Position numbers and translations under genes: made by a program. Shown here one piece after another: positions 25,693 to 34,420 of a DNA stretch of 64,000 nucleotides. This DNA is from Adhaeribacter terrigena. Lineage in GTDB: Bacteria; Bacteroidota; Bacteroidia; Cytophagales; Hymenobacteraceae. Where the stretch lies: NCBI RefSeq assembly GCF_016623615.1, contig NZ_JAEHFX010000012.1, positions 1 to 64,000 on the forward strand, written 5' to 3'. The notes below the pieces were generated by a model that worked only from the letters and a program-made list of their open reading frames with translations, was not told the DNA's origin and did no database searches. How positions within the stretch are numbered: position 1 is the first letter of the stretch; each line of letters begins with the position of its first letter.

Positions 25693-26760
25693 TCAGAAAG
25701 GAAACGCTAATTGATGCCCAAACCGCGCTTCCTCTTCCGAAAGCAGATTCGAAACCGAAATGCCCAGCAACCTTACCGGCAACTGCGGCACAAACGGCGT
25801 GCGCAGCAATTCCTTCGCCAGTTGCCAAAGCAGTTCCGCCGACTGAATGCCCGATAAAAACGTTTTGCTGCGCGTGTTCATGGTAAAATCGGCATACTTT
25901 ATTTTAATAGTTACGGTGCGACCAGCGTTGTTTTTTTCTAACAGGTATTCGGCAATTTCATCGGCCAGAGGCTTCAGGCGTTCATCCATTTCTTCGGCAG
26001 TGGTCAGGTCTTCGGCGTAGGTGCGTTCGGCGCCTACCGATTTCCGGATGCGGTTCGGGTTTACCTGCCGGTCATCGTGCGCGCGGGCAATTTCGTAATA
26101 ATAAAGCCCCGATTTTCCGAAATGTTTGCTGAGTTCAGCCAGGCTGCGTTGCTTCAGATCCAAACCGGTATGAATGCCCAGCGCGTGCATTCTGGCGGCC
26201 GTTACGCTGCCAATGCCGTAAAATTTTTCGATGGGCAGGGTTTCCACCAGCGCTTCCGCTTTTTCCGGACGAACCACCGTCAGCCCGTCGGGTTTCTGCA
26301 AGGCCGATGCTACTTTTGCCAGGAATTTGTTGTAGGAAACGCCCGCCGAAGCCGTAAGCTTGGTTTCTTCCAGAATGCGTTGCTTAATTTCTTTGGCAAT
26401 TTGCGTAGCCGAAGCCAGCCCGAATTTGTTTTCGGTTACGTCCAGATACGCTTCATCCAAAGAAAGCGGTTCTACCAGGTCGGTATAGCTCAGAAAAATT
26501 TCCCGGATCTGCCGCGAAACGCTTTCATACACTTCGAACCGGGTTTTGGCAAAGATCAGGTGCGGACATTTGCGTTTAGCCAGGCTCCCCGGCATGGCCG
26601 AATGCACGCCGTACGCCCGGGCTTCGTAGCTCGCGGCTGCCACTACGCCGCGGGGCCCGCCGCCGCCCACTGCCACCGGTTTGCCGCGCAATTCCGGAAA
26701 ATCGCGCTGCTCCACCGAAGCAAAAAAAGCGTCCATATCGATGTGAATGATCTTGCGCAA
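25693..26760 (-). CDS. dinB: DNA polymerase IV (Y-family)
   Basis: A 355-residue translesion polymerase. The N-terminus IIHIDMDAFFASVEQRD carries the first catalytic Asp; SLDEAYLDVT carries the Asp-Glu pair; PVAVGGGGPRGVVAAASYEAR is the nucleotide-binding finger; SAGVSYNKFLAKVAS and the helix-hairpin-helix IEKFYGIGSVTAARMHALGI follow. The C-terminal little-finger domain is complete. The usual C-terminal beta-clamp peptide may be the LAFPF at the very end. There is no LexA box visible upstream. Confidence 0.95.
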   Translation of the reverse strand: MRKIIHIDMDAFFASVEQRDFPELRGKPVAVGGGGPRGVVAAASYEARAYGVHSAMPGSLAKRKCPHLIFAKTRFEVYESVSRQIREIFLSYTDLVEPLSLDEAYLDVTENKFGLASATQIAKEIKQRILEETKLTASAGVSYNKFLAKVASALQKPDGLTVVRPEKAEALVETLPIEKFYGIGSVTAARMHALGIHTGLDLKQRSLAELSKHFGKSGLYYYEIARAHDDRQVNPNRIRKSVGAERTYAEDLTTAEEMDERLKPLADEIAEYLLEKNNAGRTVTIKIKYADFTMNTRSKTFLSGIQSAELLWQLAKELLRTPFVPQLPVRLLGISVSNLLSEEEARFGHQLAFPF

Positions 26761-26825
26761 AGCGGGGAAAGTTTTATTACTTCAAAGATACGCATTGAAA
26801 ACGGTATGATTTTCCGCTCAAAAAC

Positions 26826-27374
26826 TCAAAGCAGATCTTCGAGCACTTTCCAGATATGTTGGGCCATTATTTTATGTCCTTCGGTGTTGGGGTGCACATG
26901 GTCGGGTAAATTTAAATGCGGCACGCCGGCTACACCTTCCAGCAGAAAAGGCACAAAAGCCAGGTTGTTTTTTAAAGCCAGTTCCCGGAATAAAACCCGG
27001 AATTCTGCCGCATAACGCCCCGGGAAAATATCAGGGATCTCCATACCCGCCAGCACGATCTTCGTTTCCGGATGGTGCTTTTTTACCACGTCAATAATTT
27101 CCTGCAGGTTCTGGCTCGTTTCCCGCGCCGGTATGCCGCGCAAGCCATCGTTGGCGCCCAGTTCCAGCACAAAAATATCCATTTGCCTTCCGATCCATTT
27201 ATGAATGCGATACTTTCCGCCCGCCGTGGTTTCGCCGCTTACGCCTGCGTTCACCACGGTATAAGGTTTGCCCGCCGCCTTTATCTTTTGCTGGATCAGC
27301 GCCGGAAAGGCATTACTTTGCCCCACGCCGTAACCCGCCGAAAGACTGTTGCCAAAAAACAGTATGGTTTTCAT
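26826..27374 (-). CDS. TesA-like SGNH/GDSL esterase
   Basis: A 182-residue arylesterase/lysophospholipase family protein. Block I reads FFGNSLSAGYG with nucleophile Ser10, and so has Asn in place of the usual Asp of GDSL. Block II VNAGVSGETTAGG gives the oxyanion Gly, block III LELGANDGLRG the Asn, and block V DHVHPNTEGH the Asp and His. There is no signal peptide, unlike periplasmic E. coli TesA, so it is probably cytoplasmic. It lies 65 bp from dinB with an AAACG box (26798-26813) between. Confidence 0.9.
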   Translation of the reverse strand: MKTILFFGNSLSAGYGVGQSNAFPALIQQKIKAAGKPYTVVNAGVSGETTAGGKYRIHKWIGRQMDIFVLELGANDGLRGIPARETSQNLQEIIDVVKKHHPETKIVLAGMEIPDIFPGRYAAEFRVLFRELALKNNLAFVPFLLEGVAGVPHLNLPDHVHPNTEGHKIMAQHIWKVLEDLL

Positions 27375-27563
27375 CCGAAAAAGTAAAAGTTTGTTTCGGC
27401 TTATATACGGAAGGCAGCCCGGAATTACACCGGATTTAAAAATGAATTATTTACTATTTCCCCAGGCAAAAAAAGAGCCCTGCCAGTTTAATAGTAGGGC
27501 TTCTCTGGATTATAAAAAACAAAATTTCGGTTCGAATTAAAACTCCTTTAATTACCGCTTCCC

Positions 27564-28493
27564 TTACTTCACCACCATTAAAGTATCCTGGGTGTAGCCG
27601 GCAAAAATGCCGTAGCCATTCTGAATATTGCTGGGCATTACCACCGGTTCGCCGCTGAAAATATCGCCGCCCTGGTTATACAAATGCAGTTGCAGCTTGC
27701 GGTAATACTCATGATATTCCGGCGATACAGTTTTGAAAGCCAGCAACATCGTGTCTTTCTGGCCTGAGCCGTTGTTGCCGTAAGGCGGATAAAAATTCAG
27801 AGACAGTTCGTATTGCCGGCCGTTAAACAGGTTGTCTTTCAGCAGCATCCCGTTTTCGCCGCCATCTTCCACATCGTTCAGGTCGCTGAAAAAGTAGATC
27901 GGGTATTTGTAATACGCCACCTGTGGATTTGGACCTCCGGGATCGGAGGTGTAATAACTGTACAGTTGCTGACCGCTTACATTGTAGAAATTCTGCACGT
28001 GGCCGGGATCCTGAAAAGTGATCAGAAGCCTCGAAAAATACTGTCCGCCATCATCCAGACCGGCAGAATCGCGGATGCTGGCCTTCTGAATCGGAACTTT
28101 GCCCGGAATAGTACAGCTGGCCTGCGCATCCGGAAACCCCGGGGCTTTTACAATAAGCGTATAATTTTTATTTGCCTGCGGTGTAAAGTGTTTGGAGCGG
28201 TAATAACTTTCATAAGGATTACTGAAGAACGGCAAGGTATCTACCACAACGCTATTTTCCAGCAGCACCACTTTTGCGTTCGAAACTGCTACCGATTCTT
28301 TCCGGTCCAGCGGCCCGAGGGTTTTGTAAACCCGCACCGTTACCAGGCTATCGGGCGTAAGCAGGCAGTTTACCACCAGTTTCGATTCGTGCGGCGGCAG
28401 GTCAATATCTACCACCATTTCGCAGCTTGCCATTCCTGAAAACGGCAGCCACCACACGAATTTCAATATATTAAACAGACTTTTAAGCTTCAT
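27564..28493 (-). CDS. DUF4249 domain protein, partner of the TonB receptor
   Basis: A 309-residue exported protein with an N-terminal hydrophobic stretch and Cys in SGMASC near residue 23, so probably a lipoprotein. The pattern DIDLPPHESKLVVNCLLTPDSLVTVRVYKT with a later YTLIVKAPGF is the DUF4249 beta-rich domain. In Bacteroidota DUF4249 genes usually follow a TonB-dependent receptor, as here (40 bp downstream in the same direction). An imperfect box (28493-28507) overlaps its start codon. The ligand is unknown. Confidence 0.88.
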   Translation of the reverse strand: MKLKSLFNILKFVWWLPFSGMASCEMVVDIDLPPHESKLVVNCLLTPDSLVTVRVYKTLGPLDRKESVAVSNAKVVLLENSVVVDTLPFFSNPYESYYRSKHFTPQANKNYTLIVKAPGFPDAQASCTIPGKVPIQKASIRDSAGLDDGGQYFSRLLITFQDPGHVQNFYNVSGQQLYSYYTSDPGGPNPQVAYYKYPIYFFSDLNDVEDGGENGMLLKDNLFNGRQYELSLNFYPPYGNNGSGQKDTMLLAFKTVSPEYHEYYRKLQLHLYNQGGDIFSGEPVVMPSNIQNGYGIFAGYTQDTLMVVK

Positions 28494-28533
28494 TTTGATA
28501 CCGTTTTTTTAGTTTTCCTGAACAGGGATTTTA

Positions 28534-30948
28534 TCAGAAAGTGAAATTGTAAGTAATAGCCGGAATGATCGGGAACAAGCTCACCTGTTTCAGACGGCGG
28601 TTGCCGCGTTGATCGTAGCCGTAGTAATAGTAGAAGGGATTCTTCCGGTTATAGGCATTGAAAACTGAAACGTTCCAGGTGCGGGTACCCCAGCTTTTTT
28701 CCTTCGTAAAATTGATGCCCACGTCCATGCGGTGGTAGCTGCGCATCCGGAAACCGTTGCGGCCGTCGTAGATCTCGATCTGCTGCCCAAAATAACCGCC
28801 GCCGTAACTGGTGGAATTATTGTTCATGGATGGATAGCGGCCTACAGCCAGCGTAATCGCGTTTCCCGTGCCGTAAACCCAGCTTCCCGAAAGGCTCACA
28901 TCTTCGCTCAATTGGTAAGTAAGGGCAGCGCCAATATCGTGGCGACGGTCGTAGCGGAAAGGATATTTATTGCCCAGGTTTATGTTCGTGCCCGGAAATT
29001 GCCTCTCAGACCAAGCCAGCGTGTAGCCGATCCAGCCGTTGAGCCTGCCGGTTTTCTTTTGGAACAAAAACTCGCCGCCGTAGCTCCAGCCTTTGCCGCC
29101 GGTTTCCACGTTATCCTGCCAGTCGGAAGTGCTGCCGAAAAAATTGGAACCTTCTTTGTATTCGATCAGGCCGCGCATGGTGCGGTAATAGCCTTCCACG
29201 CTTACTTCGTATTCTTCCTCTTTTAAAGTCAGTGATTTTGCCAGTCCTAAAGCCACCTGCTGCGAAAATTGCGGCTTCACGCGGTCGGTAACCGGCACCC
29301 ACAGGTCGGTTGGCAAGCCGGCATCGGAATTGGTAAGCAAATGCACGAATTGCTGCATGGTGGCGTAAGAAGCTTTCAATGAGTAGCGATCGGGTAGGAG
29401 GTAGCGGGCAGATAAACGCGGCTGGGCCGAAAAATAGCTTTTGCTGTTCACCAGGAAATTGGAAAAATGCAACCCGCCATTCACTTTCAGTTTCGGATTA
29501 ATTTCCCAGTCGTCTTCCGCATAAACGGAGCTTTCCCAGGCTTTAATGTTTGAAGAGCCGAACGTGGTATCGGTTTTCTGGTCGCTGCCAAAGTTAGCGC
29601 GGATCGCGGTTACGCCCGGCCGGAACGTATGATAAATGGTTTGCGCCCCGAATTTAATGCTGTGCTGCGGGTCCGGATAAAAATCGAAATCGGTGCGGGC
29701 GCTGAAATCAGTAATACCGGAATTATAGCCGAAATACGCTTCTTCCTTTTTGGTTTCGCCGTTCTGGTTACTCGAATTTTTCTGCTCAAAATCTACCAGG
29801 AAGCGGTAGCGCGTAAAATTAACGGTAGTGTTGCTGAATAATTTTTCGTTAAAAAGGTGGTTCCAGCGCAGCGAAGTGAGCAAATTGCCCCACATCAGAC
29901 GGCTTTTTCCCGTGGTTTCAAATTCGTTGTTGTCGCTGGTGTAATCATCCTCCATGGTAGCAATAGACTTGTCGTCGCCGCCGTAAAAGCTTAGGTACAA
30001 ACGGTCGTTGGGCGAAAGAATGTGATTTATTTTCGCATTGAAATCGTAGAAATGATACCCGAACGAAACTGCGCCATCCGTAGCTGCTTTGGAAATTGGC
30101 CGCATAAAAAGATCGATGTAAGACCGCCGGCCCGAAACCATAAACGAGGTTTTGTCTTTAATGATTGGGCCTTCCAGCGCCAGTTTAGCTGAGATCAAAC
30201 CCAAGGAACCGTAGCCTTTTATCTTTTTCATATTCCCTTCGCGCATTCTTATATCGAGCACCGAAGACAAACGGCCGCCGTAACGCGCCGGGTAACCGCC
30301 TTTGATCAAGGTCACGTTGCTGATGGCATCGGCATTAAAAACCGAGAAGAAACCACCCAGATGACTCACGTAATAAAGCGGCACACCATCCAGCAAAATT
30401 AAGTTCTGGTCGGGGCTGCCGCCGCGCACGTACAGCCCGGTACTGGCCTCGCCGCCACTTTGCACGCCTGGCATCAGCTGAATCACTTTCAATACATCTA
30501 CTTCCCCAAATAAGGCCGGCATTTTCTTAACCAGTTCTATGGGCACTTCTACGGCGCTCATTTGCGTGGTTTCCTCGATGCGCGGATCCTTGGTAGCGGT
30601 GATTTCCACCTCACTTAATTCCTGACTCTGTTTCAGCGTTGTATTCAGGGTAAGATTGGCTTTTAAGTGAAAATGCTGCTGCTTCGGATGATAACCCACG
30701 TAAGAAAAAAGCAAAGCCACAGAATCGGCCGGAAGCGTGAGACTGTAAAAACCGAACTGGTTCGTAGAAGTGCCTTTGCCGGAACGCCGGTCGTAAACGG
30801 TGGCCCCGATCAGAGCTTCGCCCGATGATTCGTCTTTCACGTAGCCGTTTAAGGTAAACCGGTTTCCGGACTGAGCAAAACCCTGGTTTCCCAGCGTCAG
30901 GCCAGAGAGCAACAGGCACAGCAGCCAGCGCAGTTGTAATTGATTCAT
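28534..30948 (-). CDS. TonB-dependent receptor with CarboxypepD_reg-like N-terminus
   Basis: An 804-residue outer-membrane receptor. It has a signal peptide (ending GFAQ), a carboxypeptidase-regulatory-like domain (about 30-115, FTLNGYVKDESSGEALIGATV), a plug domain (about 125-240, MPGVQSGGEASTGLYVRGG and ILLDGVPLY) and a 22-strand-type barrel ending in ITYNFTF. There is no long N-terminal signalling domain, so it is not a FecA-type trans-envelope regulator. It is the first gene of a pair with DUF4249. A candidate -7 box is at 31007-31014. The substrate cannot be deduced. Confidence 0.93.
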   Translation of the reverse strand: MNQLQLRWLLCLLLSGLTLGNQGFAQSGNRFTLNGYVKDESSGEALIGATVYDRRSGKGTSTNQFGFYSLTLPADSVALLFSYVGYHPKQQHFHLKANLTLNTTLKQSQELSEVEITATKDPRIEETTQMSAVEVPIELVKKMPALFGEVDVLKVIQLMPGVQSGGEASTGLYVRGGSPDQNLILLDGVPLYYVSHLGGFFSVFNADAISNVTLIKGGYPARYGGRLSSVLDIRMREGNMKKIKGYGSLGLISAKLALEGPIIKDKTSFMVSGRRSYIDLFMRPISKAATDGAVSFGYHFYDFNAKINHILSPNDRLYLSFYGGDDKSIATMEDDYTSDNNEFETTGKSRLMWGNLLTSLRWNHLFNEKLFSNTTVNFTRYRFLVDFEQKNSSNQNGETKKEEAYFGYNSGITDFSARTDFDFYPDPQHSIKFGAQTIYHTFRPGVTAIRANFGSDQKTDTTFGSSNIKAWESSVYAEDDWEINPKLKVNGGLHFSNFLVNSKSYFSAQPRLSARYLLPDRYSLKASYATMQQFVHLLTNSDAGLPTDLWVPVTDRVKPQFSQQVALGLAKSLTLKEEEYEVSVEGYYRTMRGLIEYKEGSNFFGSTSDWQDNVETGGKGWSYGGEFLFQKKTGRLNGWIGYTLAWSERQFPGTNINLGNKYPFRYDRRHDIGAALTYQLSEDVSLSGSWVYGTGNAITLAVGRYPSMNNNSTSYGGGYFGQQIEIYDGRNGFRMRSYHRMDVGINFTKEKSWGTRTWNVSVFNAYNRKNPFYYYYGYDQRGNRRLKQVSLFPIIPAITYNFTF

Positions 30949-31006
30949 AGAAAAATTAGTGTAAGAAATTCCGAAACTTCTCAGGAAACGCTATAACAAA
31001 ACCTTG

Positions 31007-31014
31007 CAAAAGTA
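31007..31014 (-). promoter_or_regulatory. Candidate -7 box for the TonB receptor gene
   Basis: Minus strand TACTTTTG followed by CA matches TAnnTTTG, 58 bp before the ATG. The -33 site is not convincing. Confidence 0.4.
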
Positions 31015-31402
31015 AGACAATAAACCTGCATCATACCCTAGGTCGCACCTTGCAAACAGGCTATATAATGTGAAAGCTGGTTTTATATTGTTAGCGGCCT
31101 TGATTTTTTGGTGAATGGGTGGAATTGGAGGGTGATTACCCCGGTAGCAATTACGGAAGAGAGGCGTTAATTACTACTAATAATGTAACAGCTTTAAGAA
31201 TTAAAATCAGTGTCTGGAATTTGAATTTAAGAACGTTCCGATTATCATTTCAGCCTCTTTCAGTTACCTGCTGTTTGATGACAAAAACTTCTTCCAGTAA
31301 AAGCCACGCAGTGCCTCCCGTTGCAACCCGCTAATAAGAAAGCAAGAAGAAATTATTCCGGAAAAGGTAAGATCGGAACTTGTATACCCGAAAAGCGAAA
31401 TT
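31015..31402. other. Non-coding stretch between TonB receptor and hypothetical gene
   Basis: No ORF with coding character was seen (the frame at 31119-31334 looks spurious), no terminator with a T-run and no repeat shared with other places in the window. Confidence 0.35.
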
Positions 31403-31816
31403 TTATTTGTTGGCCAGCAGCCATGCGATGGCTTCTTCGCGCCGCTCAAAATTGGCTACCTGAAAATGAATGCCGATACCATTTATGATTTCCTGGTTGT
31501 AAAACCGGTATTTGCTTTCAATGCCTTCGAAGCTGCTTTTCAAACGTGCCATTTTCTGCAGCGAAGTCTGGGCAAGTCCGCTGAAAAGCAAGGTGAAAAT
31601 ATGCAGGTAGTGCTCCAGGGAAAGGGAATTGCGGTTTCGGGAAGAATCCAGCAGGAAATATTTTACCTCATACGTATTCATTGCCCAAAGCACCGCCTCA
31701 AACGATTCCTCAAAATACTGCACCATCAGCGGACTATTGTCGGGCCAGCGCGCGTACAGAACCCCGGTAGGCGGGTCGTATTCTAAATAAACCAAGTCTG
31801 TAAGATCGAGTACCAA
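31403..31816 (-). CDS. Hypothetical protein, STAS/SpoIIAA-like fold suspected
   Basis: A 137-residue soluble protein without signal peptide. The pattern of short strands and helices (VYLEYDPPTGVLYARWPDN, ...EVKYFLLDSSRN, then helices and FQVANFERREEAIAWLL at the end) resembles small STAS/SpoIIAA-type domains common in Cytophagales. No catalytic motif is seen. The gene stands alone, on the same strand as the downstream TonB receptor but about 450 bp from it. Moderate confidence that it is real; low confidence in the fold. Confidence 0.65.
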   Translation of the reverse strand: MVLDLTDLVYLEYDPPTGVLYARWPDNSPLMVQYFEESFEAVLWAMNTYEVKYFLLDSSRNRNSLSLEHYLHIFTLLFSGLAQTSLQKMARLKSSFEGIESKYRFYNQEIINGIGIHFQVANFERREEAIAWLLANK

Positions 31817-31924
31817 TAGGATCTGTATTTTTTCGGAAAACAGCTATGAACTGCAACAAAATTTTATACTGAAAACATAACCGGCTGCCTTTCTGAAGCG
31901 CCCTGTAGCCAGATCATTTAAAAA

Positions 31925-31958
31925 CAAAAAGCCCCTCAGCGTTAACTAAGGGGCTTTT
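31925..31958 (-). terminator. Terminator after tRNA-Arg
   Basis: AAAAGCCCCT / AGGGGCTTTT stem directly downstream (3 bp) of the tRNA on the minus strand, with a U-run from the A5 at 31926-31930. Confidence 0.85.
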
Positions 31959-31961
31959 AAG

Positions 31962-32035
31962 TGGTCGCGTAGGGAGTCGAACCCCAAACCTTCTGATTCG
32001 TAGTCAGATGCTCTATCCAGTTGAGCTACGTGACC
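31962..32035 (-). tRNA. tRNA-Arg (anticodon ACG)
   Basis: Read on the minus strand the 74-nt cloverleaf has acceptor GGTCACG / CGCGACC, D-arm GCTC...GAGC, anticodon arm TCTGA-CTACGAA-TCAGA with anticodon ACG, and T-arm TGGGG-TTCGACT-CCCTA. The discriminator is A and no CCA is encoded. Acceptor pair 5-68 is A.C, the only mismatch. The A34 would be read as inosine after TadA deamination, covering CGU, CGC and CGA. Confidence 0.95.
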
Positions 32036-32054
32036 GTTTTGCTGTAATGCGATG

Positions 32055-32085
32055 CAAAGGTGGGGAAAATTTTGATTACTGTCAA
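32055..32085 (-). promoter_or_regulatory. Candidate promoter of tRNA-Arg
   Basis: Minus strand: TTG (32083-32085), 20 nt, then CACCTTTG (32055-32062), one base from TAnnTTTG, ending 20 bp before the tRNA. It fits the TTG/TAnnTTTG pattern of Bacteroidota stable RNA promoters. Confidence 0.45.
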
Positions 32086-32093
32086 GCCCTTGC

Positions 32094-32822
32094 TTAAATT
32101 TTTTCCATATTTTTTTCAGAACTGCGCTTTAAAGCCTTTTTAATGGCATTGTTGAGCAGATAGTAAAGCCCGAAGAGCGAAATCACAATTAAACCGATCA
32201 GCAATACTTTACCAAAAACGCCTTCGTTCGGGTCTTTGAGCAGATCTAATAAATTGCTGGCCTGGGTGCCGACCCAGAAAAAGAACAACGTGCGCGGTAA
32301 CATGCCGGCCATGCTGGCAATTAAAAACTTCTTCAGGGGTACTCTGATAATAGAAAGCACGAAGGTCATGAAAGCAAAGGGCAGTACCGGCGAAATGCGC
32401 GCCAGCAAGATCAGTTCCCAGCTGTGGTGCTTGAGTTCGTCCATGACCAAAGCCGCTTTGGGGAAGTGGTTGATAAAAGCCGTCATGCGGCCGTGATCGA
32501 TGCGCTGGGCCACCAGGTAACCAATAAAAGCGGCTACGCCATACGAAATAACCACCCCCGGAAAACCCACCCAACCCAGAAAAAAACCGGAAATAAGCGC
32601 AATGAACGTGGTAGGCGTGAAGGCAAAAGCCATGGTAAAGGAAGCCACCATGAAAAAAGCCAGCATTTGCCAGGCATTCAGGTTCAGAAAAACTTCCTGC
32701 TGTTCGTAGAAAAAGTAGATCAAAGCCGAACTGGCCGCCACCGGCACAGCAATAAGCAGGAAAAGCGAAACCAGCGTGCTCCGGTTTTCCCGGTAAAGTT
32801 GTTTTACAGCGTTTATGGGCAT
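32094..32822 (-). CDS. TVP38/TMEM64 family (SNARE-associated/DedA-type) membrane protein
   Basis: A 242-residue protein with five or six hydrophobic segments and the VTT-domain core: FTPTTFIALISGFFLGWVGFPGVVISY, LARISPVLPFAFMTFVLSI and the GMLPRTLFFFWVGTQ loop. Members of this superfamily include lipid scramblases and DedA proteins acting on membrane lipids and proton-motive-force homeostasis. The C-terminus is basic. The gene is followed by the tRNA promoter region and preceded by mirrored TTAATGTGCTAATT repeats. Confidence 0.9.
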   Translation of the reverse strand: MPINAVKQLYRENRSTLVSLFLLIAVPVAASSALIYFFYEQQEVFLNLNAWQMLAFFMVASFTMAFAFTPTTFIALISGFFLGWVGFPGVVISYGVAAFIGYLVAQRIDHGRMTAFINHFPKAALVMDELKHHSWELILLARISPVLPFAFMTFVLSIIRVPLKKFLIASMAGMLPRTLFFFWVGTQASNLLDLLKDPNEGVFGKVLLIGLIVISLFGLYYLLNNAIKKALKRSSEKNMEKI

Positions 32823-32824
32823 GT

Positions 32825-32951
32825 TTTTAATGTGCTAATTACTTAATGTGCTAATTTGAAGCTTTAGAATGAGGGAAAGTGGCAAGGTGAAAAATTGGAA
32901 TAACGAAATTTCCTAATTAGCACATTAACGCATTTTCCATTAGCACATTAA
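32825..32951. repeat. Mirrored TTAATGTGCTAATT repeats, locus 1
   Basis: Two copies of TTAATGTGCTAATT-like sequence (from about 32825 and 32842) are followed 60 bp later by two inverted copies, AATTAGCACATTAA and TTAGCACATTAA, ending near 32951. The same layout recurs at 42752-42918. The block lies just before the TVP38 start codon. The rest of this 329-bp gap holds one AAACG box (33048-33063). Confidence 0.65.
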
Positions 32952-33151
32952 AAATGGTAGGCATTTTACGGAAAAAAGTCGGGCATAGCTAAAACCGTTC
33001 CGGCAACGATGTTCGGCTAAAAATTTTTAACTTGCAAACGACATGCGGAAACGGTAGGGTTTTAGGCCTGAAAAGTGCTCGTTTGATAGCAGAACAATAA
33101 AACTCCCCGCAAGTCTTTTAATATTTTGTCTTACATCTTTAATCTGAAAAC

Positions 33152-34291
33152 ATGAAATTCGGAACCAAAGCCATACATGCCGGCGTAGAGCCGGATCCGA
33201 CCACGGGTGCCATCATGACGCCCATTTACCAGACTTCAACCTACGTGCAACGCTCGCCCGGCGACCATAAAGGCTACGAATATTCGCGTACCCACAACCC
33301 AACCCGCACGCAGTTGCAAAACGCACTGGCAGCGCTGGAAAACGGCAAGCACGGCCTTTGCTTTGCCAGCGGCATGGCAGCGATAGACGCAGTAGTGAAA
33401 TTGCTGAGCCCCGGCGACGAGGTGATCTCGACCAACGACCTTTACGGCGGCACCTACCGCATTTTTACCAAGATATTCCAAAATTACGGCATCAAGTTCC
33501 ACTTTATTTCCATGGCCGATATTGCCAACGTGGAAAAATACGTGAACGAAAACACGAAACTGCTGTGGGTAGAAACGCCAACCAATCCGCTGCTGAACAT
33601 CATCGATATCAAGGGTGCGGCTGCCATTGCCAAAAAGCACAACCTGAAACTGGTAGTGGACAATACCTTCTCTACGCCTTATTTACAAACGCCGCTTGAT
33701 CTGGGCGCCGACATCGTGATGCACTCGCTTACCAAATATATGGGCGGCCATTCGGATGTGGTTATGGGCGCTTTGATCGTGAAAGACGATGAACTACACG
33801 AAAAATTAGCGTTTATCCAGAACGCCAGCGGCGGCACACCTGGTCCGCAGGATTGCTTTTTACTGCTTCGCGGTCTGAAAACCCTGCACCTGCGTATGCA
33901 GCGCCACTGCGAAAACGGCCGTAAAGTTGCCGAATACCTGAAAGCGCATCCGAAAGTAGAAAAAGTTTTCTGGCCGGGCTTCGAAGATCATAACAACCAC
34001 GCCATTGCCAAATCACAGATGAACGATTTCGGCGGCATGATCTCGTTTGTGCTGAAAGGCGATAAAATGGAAGATGCTGTGAAAGTGCTCGAAAAAGTAA
34101 AATATTTTGCCCTGGCCGAATCGCTGGGCGGCGTAGAATCTTTGTGCGGCCACCCGGCCAGCATGACGCACGCCAGCATTCCGCGCGAAGAACGCCTGAA
34201 AGCCGGTTTATCTGATTCTTTAATTCGTTTAAGCGTGGGCGTGGAAGATGCCGAAGACCTGATCGAAGACCTTAAACAGGCCATTGGGTAG
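33152..34291 (+). CDS. metB: Trans-sulfuration PLP enzyme, cystathionine gamma-synthase/lyase type
   Basis: A 379-residue Cys/Met-metabolism PLP enzyme. Seen: YEYSRTHNPTRTQLQNALAALE with the phosphate-binding Tyr-Arg pair, FASGMAAI, WVETPTNPLLNI, DNTFSTPYLQ, and SLTKYMGGHSDVVMG with the PLP Lys at residue 195. The C-terminal ESLGGVESLCGHPASMTHASIP matches synthase and lyase alike, so choice between cystathionine gamma-synthase and gamma-lyase is uncertain. It is monocistronic, with an AAAATAATACCGTTTT box (34303-34318) and terminator 12 bp after the stop. Confidence 0.9.
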   Translation: MKFGTKAIHAGVEPDPTTGAIMTPIYQTSTYVQRSPGDHKGYEYSRTHNPTRTQLQNALAALENGKHGLCFASGMAAIDAVVKLLSPGDEVISTNDLYGGTYRIFTKIFQNYGIKFHFISMADIANVEKYVNENTKLLWVETPTNPLLNIIDIKGAAAIAKKHNLKLVVDNTFSTPYLQTPLDLGADIVMHSLTKYMGGHSDVVMGALIVKDDELHEKLAFIQNASGGTPGPQDCFLLLRGLKTLHLRMQRHCENGRKVAEYLKAHPKVEKVFWPGFEDHNNHAIAKSQMNDFGGMISFVLKGDKMEDAVKVLEKVKYFALAESLGGVESLCGHPASMTHASIPREERLKAGLSDSLIRLSVGVEDAEDLIEDLKQAIG

Positions 34292-34325
34292 TTTTTAGCC
34301 CGAAAATAATACCGTTTTTTACAAC

Positions 34326-34357
34326 AAAAAAGTCCTGGCAAAAGTCAGGACTTTTTT
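34326..34357 (+). terminator. Box-linked terminator after metB
   Basis: Perfect stem AAAAAAGTCCTG / CAGGACTTTTTT with an 8-nt loop, 7 nt after a box at 34303-34318. Confidence 0.92.
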
Positions 34358-34388
34358 GTTGTTATTAGTGAAGGTTGTTTTTATTTTG
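34355..34388 (+). promoter_or_regulatory. Candidate promoter of the secreted BNR-type protein
   Basis: TTTG (34355-34358) overlaps the T-run of the preceding terminator; 23 nt later TATTTTG (34382-34388) is one base short of TAnnTTTG. It is 32 bp before the ATG. Confidence 0.35.
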
Positions 34389-34420
34389 CAAAAGTTGTTA
34401 TTTCAGGCAAACATTCTGAT

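Noticed and set aside
26077-27015. 312-codon + strand frame across dinB and the esterase gene
   Set aside because: It is antisense to two well-supported genes and has no recognisable motif or start context.
31119-31334. 71-codon + frame near the TonB receptor
   Set aside because: No signal, domain or context; partly antisense-like with no terminator, and A+T-rich with stop-poor chance composition.
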